A stretch of 17,194 bases of DNA from Rhizopus sp. PT2906 (Eukaryota > Mucoromycota > Mucoromycetes > Mucorales > Rhizopodaceae), in assembly GCA_025529335.1 (NCBI GenBank), contig JAMYHX010000689.1:1-17194 (forward strand), in the 5' to 3' direction. This document shows positions 9,114 to 17,194 of this stretch, in pieces (within the stretch, counting starts at the first letter, position 1; each line of letters starts with the position of its first letter). The position numbers and the translations under genes were made by a program. The notes under the pieces were generated by a model that ran no database searches, was not told the DNA's origin, and was given only the letters and a program-made list of their open reading frames with translations.

Positions 9114-10036
9114 ATGACAGATTATTTAGAAGAACAAAAGAATGAAATTGAAGCACTTCAGTCTATTTACCCAGATGAATTCGAAGGTACACTATTTTAT
9201 TAGCCAACCTATTACTTACTCTTATTATAGGTATAAGCGAGACAGAGTTTAGAATATCTATATATCCCGAAGAACAAGACCCAGAGAATCCACGTAAGCC
9301 CCCTCCCAAATGTTTATTAATGTCGAACAGCTCATTAAACGTCCAAAAGGCGCACTTTCATTGCATGTGATATATACACCCAATTACCCGGACGAATTAC
9401 CAGAATATGAAATTGAAATTATTCAGGGTCAAGTGCCAGAATCATATCTTTCGAGAATAGAACAATCCGTCAAACAGGCCGTATGTTATTTCATATGTAT
9501 TTAAATTTGCTAAATTATGTATATATTTATATTAGGCTGAAGAATCGATCGGTATGGCCATGGTTTTCTCCTTGGTAATGATCATCAAGGAAGAACTAGA
9601 CAATATCGTCTTGGATGTCAAGAGAGCTGAAGAAGAACTGGTCAAGGAAAAGAGACGTAAAGAAGAAGAAGCAGAACAAGCTAAATTTGTAGGCACCAAA
9701 GTGACAAGAGAGAGCTTTTTGGATTGGAAAAAGAAGTTTGACGCAGAAATAGCAGAAAAGGATGCTGTGGCAAGAGCACAAAAGGCAAAGGAGCTAAAGG
9801 GAAAATTGACAGGTAAATATTTATACACATGTATAAAAAGATCTGTAACTGACTATTATCTAGGTCGTCAATTGTTTGAACAAGACAAGACCTTGGCCAT
9901 GTCCGATGCTGGTTATATGGATGAAGGCGATGTATCAGTCGATGTGTCTCAATTTGATAAAGAGGATCGTGCTGGTGCTTTTGATGATCAACATAAAGAT
10001 GAAGAAGAAAATCCTGTGTGGAAGAATGTGGATTAA
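9114..10036 (+). CDS. GIR2: RWD-domain protein, Gir2/RWDD1 (DFRP2) homologue, five exons
   Basis: Exons 9114-9186, 9231-9293, 9350-9480, 9536-9812 and 9864-10036 give 238 residues. The family binds and stabilises DRG-type GTPases (Rbg2 in yeast, DRG2 in animals) and can contact Gcn1 on ribosomes. The start MTDYLEEQKNEIEALQSIYP is nearly that of animal RWDD1. An RWD domain covers about 1-110, with the YPDELP turn at 58-63 and GMAMVFSLV at 95-103. A charged coiled coil follows (about 105-139), then FVGTKVTRESFLDWKKKF (140-157) and GRQLFEQDKTLAMSD, both family blocks. The C-terminus is acidic and ends PVWKNVD. The exon 3 acceptor must be AAAAG, because using the CAG 19 nt earlier gives an immediate stop. 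AATAAA starts right after the stop codon (10037-10042). Confidence 0.93.
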
Positions 10037-10089
10037 AATAAACTCTATTTATCACACGTGATTTCTTTTTCGTTCTTTTTTTTTTTTTA
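10037..10089 (+). promoter_or_regulatory. 53-bp spacer: poly(A) signal, CACGTG box and T tract
   Basis: This tiny spacer lies between two tandem plus-strand genes. It contains AATAAA (10037-10042) for the upstream gene, a palindromic CACGTG E-box (10055-10060) and a T-rich run leading into the next ATG. CACGTG is the core site of bHLH factors, so it could serve the downstream promoter, though a six-base match can be chance. Confidence 0.5.
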
Positions 10090-11159
10090 ATGACACTTTT
10101 ATCCTTTGGATTCAATGGCTTTGAACAAATTAGACAAGAAACAAACATTACAAGAATATTATTCACTTCTTGGGAGACAGTCATTGTTGTTGTGAATGGT
10201 AATAATAAAGACAACAATAAACAGTATTTAATAGTTTAAAAGATGACGAGATTGCCGTGTGGGGATACCAACCTGACTATATAACACCATTATTAAATAA
10301 TGCTCACTTGATTCGGTCTGTCTTTGGTGATCCTAATGAGTGCATGGGTATCATAACCTATGCCAACACGTCCATCACCATCACTCCTTATGGCAAGAGA
10401 CACGACTGGACTGACGTGCAAGATGCCTGCTGGAGTCAAGGATCAGTCTTTGTCTTGAGCACACAGGGACTATTGTATCAAGATCAACAACTGATCGTTG
10501 GCTTGCCCAAAGTCAGGGCTATTTGTGGATCGAGTCAACATGTGCTCTGTCTGACGGATGAAGGCATCTACGGTATTGGATCAAACCGATTCTCTCAACT
10601 GGGAACTGAACCATATCAGGAACAACAACAAGAACCACACATGATTGATCATTTTTCAGGACTTCATCTTGATCGAGTATCGCTCGCATGTGGGCCATTT
10701 CATTCGGTTGTCATTATTGATGGAGATGTGTACACATTTGGGTTATCAAAGGATGGCAGACTGGGTTCGGGAGATAGTGATAGTATTGTGGATCTAGCCG
10801 TCTTTTTAGATGATCAGGATGAGACTGTTGAAGTGAATGCGGTCAAGGCTGTCTGTGGATCATGCCATACACTAGTACTGGATGGTAAGTTTGATTATGT
10901 GTATTCTTTAGACAAAGAGCTCATTTGAGATAGACCAAGGTAGAGTATGGTCTTGCGGAAGCAGTAAGTTATTCAAAACACGCTTTTTATACATGCTTTT
11001 TTTTTCTCATTTCTTGTTTTTACACAAGACAAATATGGTCAACTCGGTCGATCAGTTATCAAAGGACATGATGCCTACTTTCGTCAGTGTATGTCTGTGA
11101 ATCAAAAGGCGATTGATTGCTCAGCTGGACGATGGAACTCGTTTGTTTTAACCATTTAA
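10090..11159 (+). CDS. RCCD1: RCC1-repeat protein resembling RCCD1, four exons
   Basis: Exons 10090-10198, 10243-10884, 10934-10963 and 11029-11159 give 303 residues with phase kept throughout. The protein is made of RCC1-type beta-propeller blades, seen as VFVLSTQGLLY, HVLCLTDEGIYGIGSNRFSQLG, HSVVIIDGDVYTFGLSKDGRLG and HTLVLDDQGRVWSCGSNKYGQLG (quoted in parts; the last ends at residue 267). The start, SFGFNGFEQI, followed by ITRILFTSWETVIVV, resembles human RCCD1 (GFGF-x-GFGQ then a blade). The end, AIDCSAGRWNSFVL, also matches the RCCD1 tail. Human RCCD1 works with the JmjC protein KDM8 in chromatin and mitosis; that role is not shown here. There is no signal or membrane segment. Introns 1 and 3 end in AAG. 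The stop overlaps that of the converging gene. Confidence 0.8.
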
Positions 11160-12040
11160 TCTTTATTATCATTTTCAGCATTACCCATTAAATTGATGAT
11201 TCTACGCATGATTAAGTCATGATTTGGGTTCGCCTCTATATGATCATCACTCATGATTTTCTGTGCTGGTGGCCTACTTGTCAAGAACATCTCCTTTGCA
11301 GTCTCATCCACTTCCTCGATCGTAATGGCATGTGCATGGGCGTCTTTAGGAGCAGCCGACAGGATTACTCTCGGTCTACCTTCCTCATCGATCGATGCTT
11401 CTTCAACATAAAAAGTACGTACCCGACGATCACCCAATTGACGCATGTAGACTGTATGACGCTTTGGCAACAAGGCAGTAATACCACCCACACCTACAAC
11501 ATGACCATTACGCTTTGCTGCATTCAGGATACGTCCCTGGACGATGACAGGTTCAGCCTGTTGATAGTCTGAATACAAGGGACCCACGACGGCATCGCCC
11601 GGACTATCTTTGAATGCCACCTGAAGGTAATCAAATACTTGTTCGGGAACCACCTTTTTTTGCTCTAGTAGCTGTCTGAACTCGGGTGCTCGTTTGGCGC
11701 ATTGTTGAAGGAACCGTTTGAATTCGGCAGGGGTCATCTTTACAATGTTGTACTTGTCTTGATCAGATCGAGGTGCTGGTTTCTTTGAATTAGGGAAATT
11801 CTCTTTCCAGCGCTTAATAAATAATACTTGAGAATTGCCTGATCGCCATGGTGTTTGGTGTTCGGCTGTATCAAGTTGTTGGACTGTCAAGTAAGGCGTG
11901 CGGATGACAGTAGGTAAGCTGCGTTTTAAGCCCCAGTCACCAATCTGTTTACAATGTGAAGGTGCTGTGTATACTTGGTCAATTGACCTATTAAAAGTCG
12001 CAAGCCGTGAATTTCTTAATAAATTTGCAAACGATGTCAT
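11156..12040 (-). CDS. MRP51: Mitochondrial small-subunit ribosomal protein MRP51 (bS1m) homologue, single exon
   Basis: An intronless frame of 294 residues from ATG 12040-12038. The start MTSFANLLRNSRLATF, with HCKQIGDWGLKRSLP just after and TAEHQTPWRSG further on, is the hallmark of the fungal Mrp51 family of the mitochondrial 30S-like subunit. The N-terminus is basic and hydroxylated with few acidic residues, suiting matrix import. The middle is charged (KMTPAEFKRFLQQCAKRAPE) and the block GRILNAAKRNGHVVGVGGIT is typical of the family. The frame stays open upstream to 12163, but that segment is hydrophobic and low-complexity, so I take it as 5' leader. It is the only multi-hundred-residue gene here without an intron. 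Its only nearby AATAAA (11167-11162) lies inside the coding region, and its stop shares bases with the gene opposite. Confidence 0.87.
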   Translation of the reverse strand: MTSFANLLRNSRLATFNRSIDQVYTAPSHCKQIGDWGLKRSLPTVIRTPYLTVQQLDTAEHQTPWRSGNSQVLFIKRWKENFPNSKKPAPRSDQDKYNIVKMTPAEFKRFLQQCAKRAPEFRQLLEQKKVVPEQVFDYLQVAFKDSPGDAVVGPLYSDYQQAEPVIVQGRILNAAKRNGHVVGVGGITALLPKRHTVYMRQLGDRRVRTFYVEEASIDEEGRPRVILSAAPKDAHAHAITIEEVDETAKEMFLTSRPPAQKIMSDDHIEANPNHDLIMRRIINLMGNAENDNKD

Positions 12041-13006
12041 CTCTTTGGAAAAAGAAATATGCACACACACAGAAGCACACTTGAAGGTGGAGAACAAAGA
12101 TAAAAAAAAAAAGGGTAGTGGCTTATTGTGACCTAGACAGCTGAGATTATTTTTGAAAATCAAGGGGACGTTTTCACATACACTTCAATTCTTTGCCAGA
12201 TAAATAAATCAAACGACAAAGAGAATTTGAATCTGCATAAAAGTAAACGCAACAAGTTAAATAATTAATATGACGATTTGTTCTCCATGTACCCTTTCGT
12301 CCACTGGGGATTTTTTAACGGCATAGTTGATGAACAAGACATTTCAATCAAACGCCAAAAAGAGATCTATGCTATAACATTGCAATTACCATACGTATAT
12401 GCACGAATTACTTTACTATCAATGGCTTAACAGAGCTTAGTTTCCATTGACACCTCACGGCCGTTATCTAATGAAAAGAACGTAAAGTAACAGAATGATG
12501 CAAAATGAACACATTGTAAAGTATTCATCGGAGCAGTTATTGCTTTGAGAATGCACGCTCAAGGTGAAGAAGTACTTTAATCTTCACTGCTTCTATAAAT
12601 GTTAATCACAAGTAATCATACCACATGCTGCATATGACTCAACTATAATAATTAACTCCACTTTATTGAAAAGGACGATGTTCTATCTGGAGGAAGATGA
12701 TGATGTGCTTGATGAGATAGTCATTATAATACTCTACATCTTAGGGCAGAGTATACAGTCTACTTTACATTCCTCTATCGCATCTGATAAGAATAACTTA
12801 TAATAATAATAACTATAGTAGCTACTAGTATAGCAATAATAATATAAGCATAAATAATGTCAGTGACGACAATAATATAAATAGCAGCCATAGATTCTCT
12901 ACCCAAGTAAACTCACACACAAACTTAATTTAATAAGATTCAGCTCTTCTTAATAATCTAATTCGCAGGTCATCGACTTAACTGCCTTTTTCAATAACAT
13001 TGAAGC
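12041..13006. other. AT-rich intergenic DNA upstream of MRP51
   Basis: About 970 bp with no supportable gene. The first 150 bp should hold the MRP51 promoter and leader, including a pyrimidine-rich stretch on the minus strand. Further right are runs of AAT/ATA triplets (about 12800-12860). I see no tRNA, intron-bearing frame or transposase motif. Confidence 0.7.
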
Positions 13007-13109
13007 TAAATAAAACAGACCTCAGGCCATTTCAAAAGATTAAGATTTTTGTTAACGAATGATTGAAGGAATAGGTTTATGTAATTGACCTTGAGGTCTG
13101 TTTCATTTA
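13007..13109. repeat. 103-bp inverted-repeat (hairpin-forming) element
   Basis: Left arm 13007-13024 (taaataaaacagacctca) and right arm 13092-13109 are reverse complements at 17 of 18 positions, separated by 67 bp. Pairing continues partly inward (GG/CC with one bulge). The right arm also contains a small nested palindrome, GACCTTGAGGTC (13088-13099). It could be a MITE-like element, a decayed hairpin repeat or a structured RNA. No clear target-site duplication is visible beyond the arms. Confidence 0.75.
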
Positions 13110-16100
13110 TGGGTATGATTTAACTTGACGACGGCAAAGTGAGCGCTATTTTCTTCATAGATTCATAAGTCATTTCTTCATAGCGGGTCGTATTTTTATA
13201 GTTGTCTTGTTCATATTCAAAAAGTGTCTCTCAATTGAGATTTGGGGCGTATTGGTATTTTCCTTGGGAGAAATCGATGATTTGCCATTCTTTTTGAAAA
13301 TACAATTGTATAACTGTTGCATACCTGAAGAGTCATTTGGATATTGTTAATGAATGACCGGGTGAATGAATGAGAGGCATAGTGGACGTAAGGAGTGTAA
13401 CAATGTTAAAGGAAAGACATTTAAGACGCCTTCAGGATATTGGCCAGAGGTAAGGAGTAAGAAATGGGAGAGTAAGCTGCATTTATAGATAAAGTCTATT
13501 ACATATAATGAATGGCAACGATAGCGATGTTCAAAACTTATCATAGCTCGTAAAAATGAATGTCAAGGGTAATGAGCTTTTTATTTTCCCGTATAGTCTT
13601 CATATATAAAAGGAGTGGCATAGTCGCATTGGGCTTCAGAATATGGAGGAAGGAATGGTTGGGACTTAAGGTTGTGGAGTTCCTACTTATAGTTGATATA
13701 AGCTATGATGAAGAAGGTGCTTATAGCTTATGGCTAACGAGTGTGATGGGGCTGTCGAAGCGTCGAGGAAAGGGAGTTAATAAAAGGAGAAAAGAGGTGG
13801 TTAATGATTTGTTTGTAAAGGAAGAATCAATGGTATTTGCGTAGCGTAAGCTTAGTTTTTTCATAGGGTTGTAAGGAATGCTGCTGGAGGGAAGGGGTCG
13901 CTTTAATGATTACTCTGAAAAATGAGTGTACTGATAGAACGATTTTGAAACAGTGTAAATCGATTAAAGTTAAGATTTACCTTGATTTGGCCTATATAGC
14001 GACCAACATGTGATTTCTATGTAGCTGGAATGAGTGAAAAGCGCATGATTGTATTTAATGGGAGCATATATATTTTTTTGAAGGAATGGACTGTTTCTTG
14101 AGTAATGAATATTAGGGGATGAGCAGCAAGATAACAATCGACTGACCGCTTGCTAGCTTCATGGTGTTGCAAGCAAGACATAATATATAATAAATTATGC
14201 AGTAAAGCTGAAACAGCACACTCATTCAGACAAGGCTTATCTATGATATGGTATTGAATTACGCAATAAGGAATGATGCGATCTTCATGTATTAGAGTCT
14301 TTGCATAAAATGATGTCAAAAGTATATTAGATATAGATTTGATCAAGGCTATAATAGCGTATATACTATTCATGCAATCTTCACTCTGTCTCTGGTTATG
14401 GTATAATCAGTAACAAGGGTCAAGAAATGTAACTTGTATTAAAAAGGAAACTGAAACCCTTATGATCTCGTCTCATCTCTCACGCATCGATCAGCTACAA
14501 AAAGTATTTAAACCTACCTCAATTCCTTGTTCTCAAAGGTTATTATGATGATATTCTTTTTATCTTATTATCTCTTCAGAGAATAAAAGTGTCTCAAAGT
14601 ATTTCTTGTGTGCTTTTATTTTGATAGTGAGATTATTACACATGGCATAAAGAACAAGGAGCGACGTGGAGAGCAGAGAGAAAAAGAAGAAGAGAAATAA
14701 GAGAATGCAGATTGGCAGCTCATTGCTTCAGAGTATGTCTTTATCTTAGAGAAAAAAACGCTTCAAGCACAAAAGTGCAAAAAAAAAACGGTTAAAGCAT
14801 TTGTTTATATTTATACACATATATATCAGTGGCTCAGATTTCTTGTGACGATATGATCAGTAAAACGATATTTTGGGGTTTCCAAGTTTTGTGATGGCTT
14901 TAAGTTTTGAAAATAGAAATGGAGGACGAAAAAGAAGAGCACATACATGATAGATAAAGGGCCAAGTATATTCCGAGAGATAGAGTCAAAAAAGAAAAAC
15001 GAAGGGCTCGATGAATCCATATTTGATCAATGCAGAATTGTTTAGATCCAAACAGAAACCAGCTTATGAATACCTTATGTTACTTGAGGCATCAGAAACG
15101 GAGTGGCATTAGGCATGAAAAGGCAATGTGAGTGTAATCTTTTCAATAATGTTAAAACAAAAATTATAGGATCTTCCAGTGTATAAGGGCGACACAGGAC
15201 GCTTAGGTTGATTCTGGTAAACACACGGTAACATAAGAAGGAAGATTTAAAAAATGCGATTTGTGCAGATATCCAGGTTAGGATTGCCGTCACAGATGGA
15301 ACTTGCAAAACAGGACATTGTAGCGAAAAGAACAATGATTTTTTATTAAAAACCTTAATAAGAAAAACCGTGAACACGACTACTTTTCTCCCACACTATC
15401 GTGAATAATACTCTATTGTTCATGAATAATTCACTGTTATTTGAACCAATTCTTTGATAGAGTCCTTTTTCTTTACGGATCAATCATATAAGATTTATTA
15501 GCAGCATATTAAGAGCTCCCTGAATGGCTCATAATAATGATAGAAATAGGTAAAATAGACGGGATTTATGTTAGAATGGAAATAGCAAGTGCTATTTTAT
15601 AAAATTATTTGTGCAGTAAAGGAAAGGAATCTTGGAATAAGTAAGAAAAGTAAGAAGCATTTAAATGGAGAACCATCTGACTTCGAAGGCAGAAGGACAA
15701 CAGGAACGACAATAAAGGGAAAAGAGAAAGTCAAAGGGATAAAAAAAGAAATAAAATGACCCGCACTTACTTGGAGAGATTATCAGACAACGTTTAAATG
15801 AATGAGAGACTTCATTGCCAGTAAACACCAAAGAGCAGCCAAACTAGAATAAAAGTTAGGATAAAAGTATTTTAAAACAAGAGCTTCTTTATGTCAAGTA
15901 CAACAGAAAGTATTAGTTGACAAGATGCAATAAGAACCTAAGAGAAACAATTAGTCATTATAATTCACACTTCATTACATTATACCAAGGAGCTCAAAAA
16001 GAAACACCAAAAGTACTTCAACTCACTTCCTTAAACACTAAAGAAGATACAAGGATTGGTTTAAAACATAAAGAAAAAAGTTACAGTATTTCCAGAAAGT

Positions 16101-17194
16101 AATGTCGTTCAAAGATGTCTTAGTTTGTATATTTTGTATTATAAATTTTCGAATTATGCGACATTACTTATAGAAAAGACTGTATTTCTACTAGAAAGTG
16201 CAATGAGCAACTTATGATATACTTTAAATAAGTAATAGAAGCCTAATTGTAATAAATGTTGGCAACCCTAGCCAAGACTTTATTTCTTTTACCACGCGTG
16301 AATCCTTTATTGAAGCTTTCAAGTTTATTTAAAAGAAAAGAAAAGTTAGCTTAGACTGCAGTTGGTAATCCAGCTATTGCCATTTACTTGAAACTAAGCC
16401 AGTGGAGCTCTAAGCATAAAGAAGAACTTGTAAACAACACAAAAAGAAAGAAACAATCTTGTTTAAGCAGTTATAATGTCTACAAGAAATAAGTTGAATG
16501 AATTTATTTATGAATTCGAAATAATTTTTGCTTATTGCCTTACCTCATTTTAGCATCTTTTAAAAGAAGGAAAGAAAGAGAAGGGATACCTTAGTTAAAT
16601 AGTTTTTCTCATGAGAGCCTTTGTTAAACATAGAAAACCATAAATTATTCATGCATATTTGTGAATTTTACTTTTTATTTTTCTTTATAAAGGAACGGAA
16701 AGAGGTAGATCATTTTGTGCGCTTAAAGTTAATTGCTCGTATTTTTTTTCACAATTTACAGCACAAAAATAAAATCAGTTGATTTACGCTTTCTCGCTTT
16801 AATAAACATGTTGCTGCTGTTAAAGACCTCATTTTAAAGATGACCATGATTTTACCATGACTACATTTACCAACAACTACCAGCACACCTTATCCTTTCA
16901 ACCACTGCTTACTTTGTTTCTCTTTATCTCTTTAATACTGCACAAGAAATACTATTCCTTCCATCATAAAAGATATGTTTATTGAATCTGCCCTCGTGAC
17001 AACATTTTCTTTTTAATTACGTCTTTTTGTATTTCTAATATGTTGTGACAGCACAGCTATAACAATAAATATTCTTTGTAAGCGAACTACTCGGGATCTT
17101 ATCCCTCCGTATGTATTGAATCACATATGAACCCAACCTTAGGGCGCCGTTACAAGAACCATTTGAACGTCAGTGCTCCTATCCTCAGATCGAC
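13110..17194. other. Gene-poor AT-rich DNA, probably decayed repeat or intergenic sequence
   Basis: About 4.1 kb in which all six frames are broken by frequent stops. The longest open stretches (for example 13560-13844 plus, 14373-14017 minus) have no recognisable domain and low-complexity composition. A few plus-strand pieces look faintly protein-like, such as the open frame 15232-15402 (reading through KEDLKNAICADIQVRIAVTD) and 13964-14095, so an old, degenerate transposon or pseudogene is possible. I find no tRNA, rRNA, LTR pair, reverse-transcriptase motif or array of direct repeats. Confidence 0.6.

Noticed and set aside
9681..10217. Minus-strand 178-codon open frame
   Set aside because: It mirrors the coding exons of the GIR2 homologue, whose frame matches RWDD1 from end to end.
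11219..11572. Plus-strand 117-codon open frame
   Set aside because: Antisense to MRP51; no family features and explained by the opposite strand.
12564..12587. Small hairpin (gtgaaga ... tcttcac)
   Set aside because: A 7-bp stem with a 10-base loop is expected by chance in several kilobases of AT-rich sequence.
13560..13844. Plus-strand 94-codon open frame as a gene
   Set aside because: No recognisable motif, no intron signals or poly(A) context, and stops crowd the flanks; such a length occurs by chance in this region.
14017..14373. Minus-strand 118-codon open frame as a gene
   Set aside because: Composition is Ile/Leu/Ser-rich without domain features; the opposite strand looks equally protein-like, so neither is convincing.
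15075..15377. Minus-strand 100-codon open frame as a gene
   Set aside because: No motif or conserved block seen; likely chance in AT-rich DNA.
12041..17194. tRNA or rRNA genes, CRISPR array, LTR pair
   Set aside because: I searched by eye for T-loop and acceptor-stem patterns, evenly spaced direct repeats and long terminal repeats, and saw none that hold up.

Overview
The window is about 17.2 kb of AT-rich nuclear DNA from a fungus, most probably an early-diverging one of the Mucorales type. The evidence is: nucleus-encoded genes for mitochondrial proteins (TIM54, an MRP51-type ribosomal protein); genes split by very short GT-AG introns (35-65 nt) with TAAC/TAAT-like branch sites; AATAAA signals just after stop codons; and an RCCD1-like gene and a Helitron remnant. 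The genus cannot be fixed from the sequence alone. All gene models were built by hand, by joining exons so that the reading frame and family motifs are kept. They contain 27 introns in total.

Layout. Bases 1-181 may hold a piece of an unidentified exon (minus strand, running off the edge). Bases 439-1612 (minus) are a decayed N-terminal piece of a Helitron helicase. Five genes then follow in tandem on the minus strand, in order of increasing coordinate: an SR-protein kinase (1693-3564), a small unknown protein (3895-4332), a Dma1-type FHA-RING ubiquitin ligase (4577-5471), the mitochondrial translocase subunit TIM54 (5658-6781) and pyruvate kinase (6924-8933, nine exons). A 180-bp divergent promoter with two CCAAT boxes separates pyruvate kinase from two plus-strand genes: an RWD-domain Gir2/RWDD1 homologue (9114-10036) and an RCCD1-like RCC1-repeat protein (10090-11159). 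The latter converges on, and shares its stop-codon bases with, an intronless minus-strand gene for mitochondrial ribosomal protein MRP51/bS1m (11156-12040).

The right 5.1 kb (12041-17194) is very different: AT-rich, full of stops in every frame, with no gene I can support. It holds one clear 103-bp hairpin-forming inverted repeat (13007-13109) and otherwise looks like decayed intergenic or repeat-derived DNA.

The genes do not form a pathway. They are ordinary housekeeping genes (splicing-factor phosphorylation, cell-cycle ubiquitination, mitochondrial import and translation, glycolysis, DRG-GTPase regulation) packed with 53-330 bp spacers. The most interesting features are structural: 3' ends that meet stop-to-stop, many AAG 3' splice sites including two that bypass a nearer CAG/TAG, a 35-nt intron, and poly(A) signals pressed against the stop codons. 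I found no evidence for a novel defence, CRISPR-like or secondary-metabolite system.
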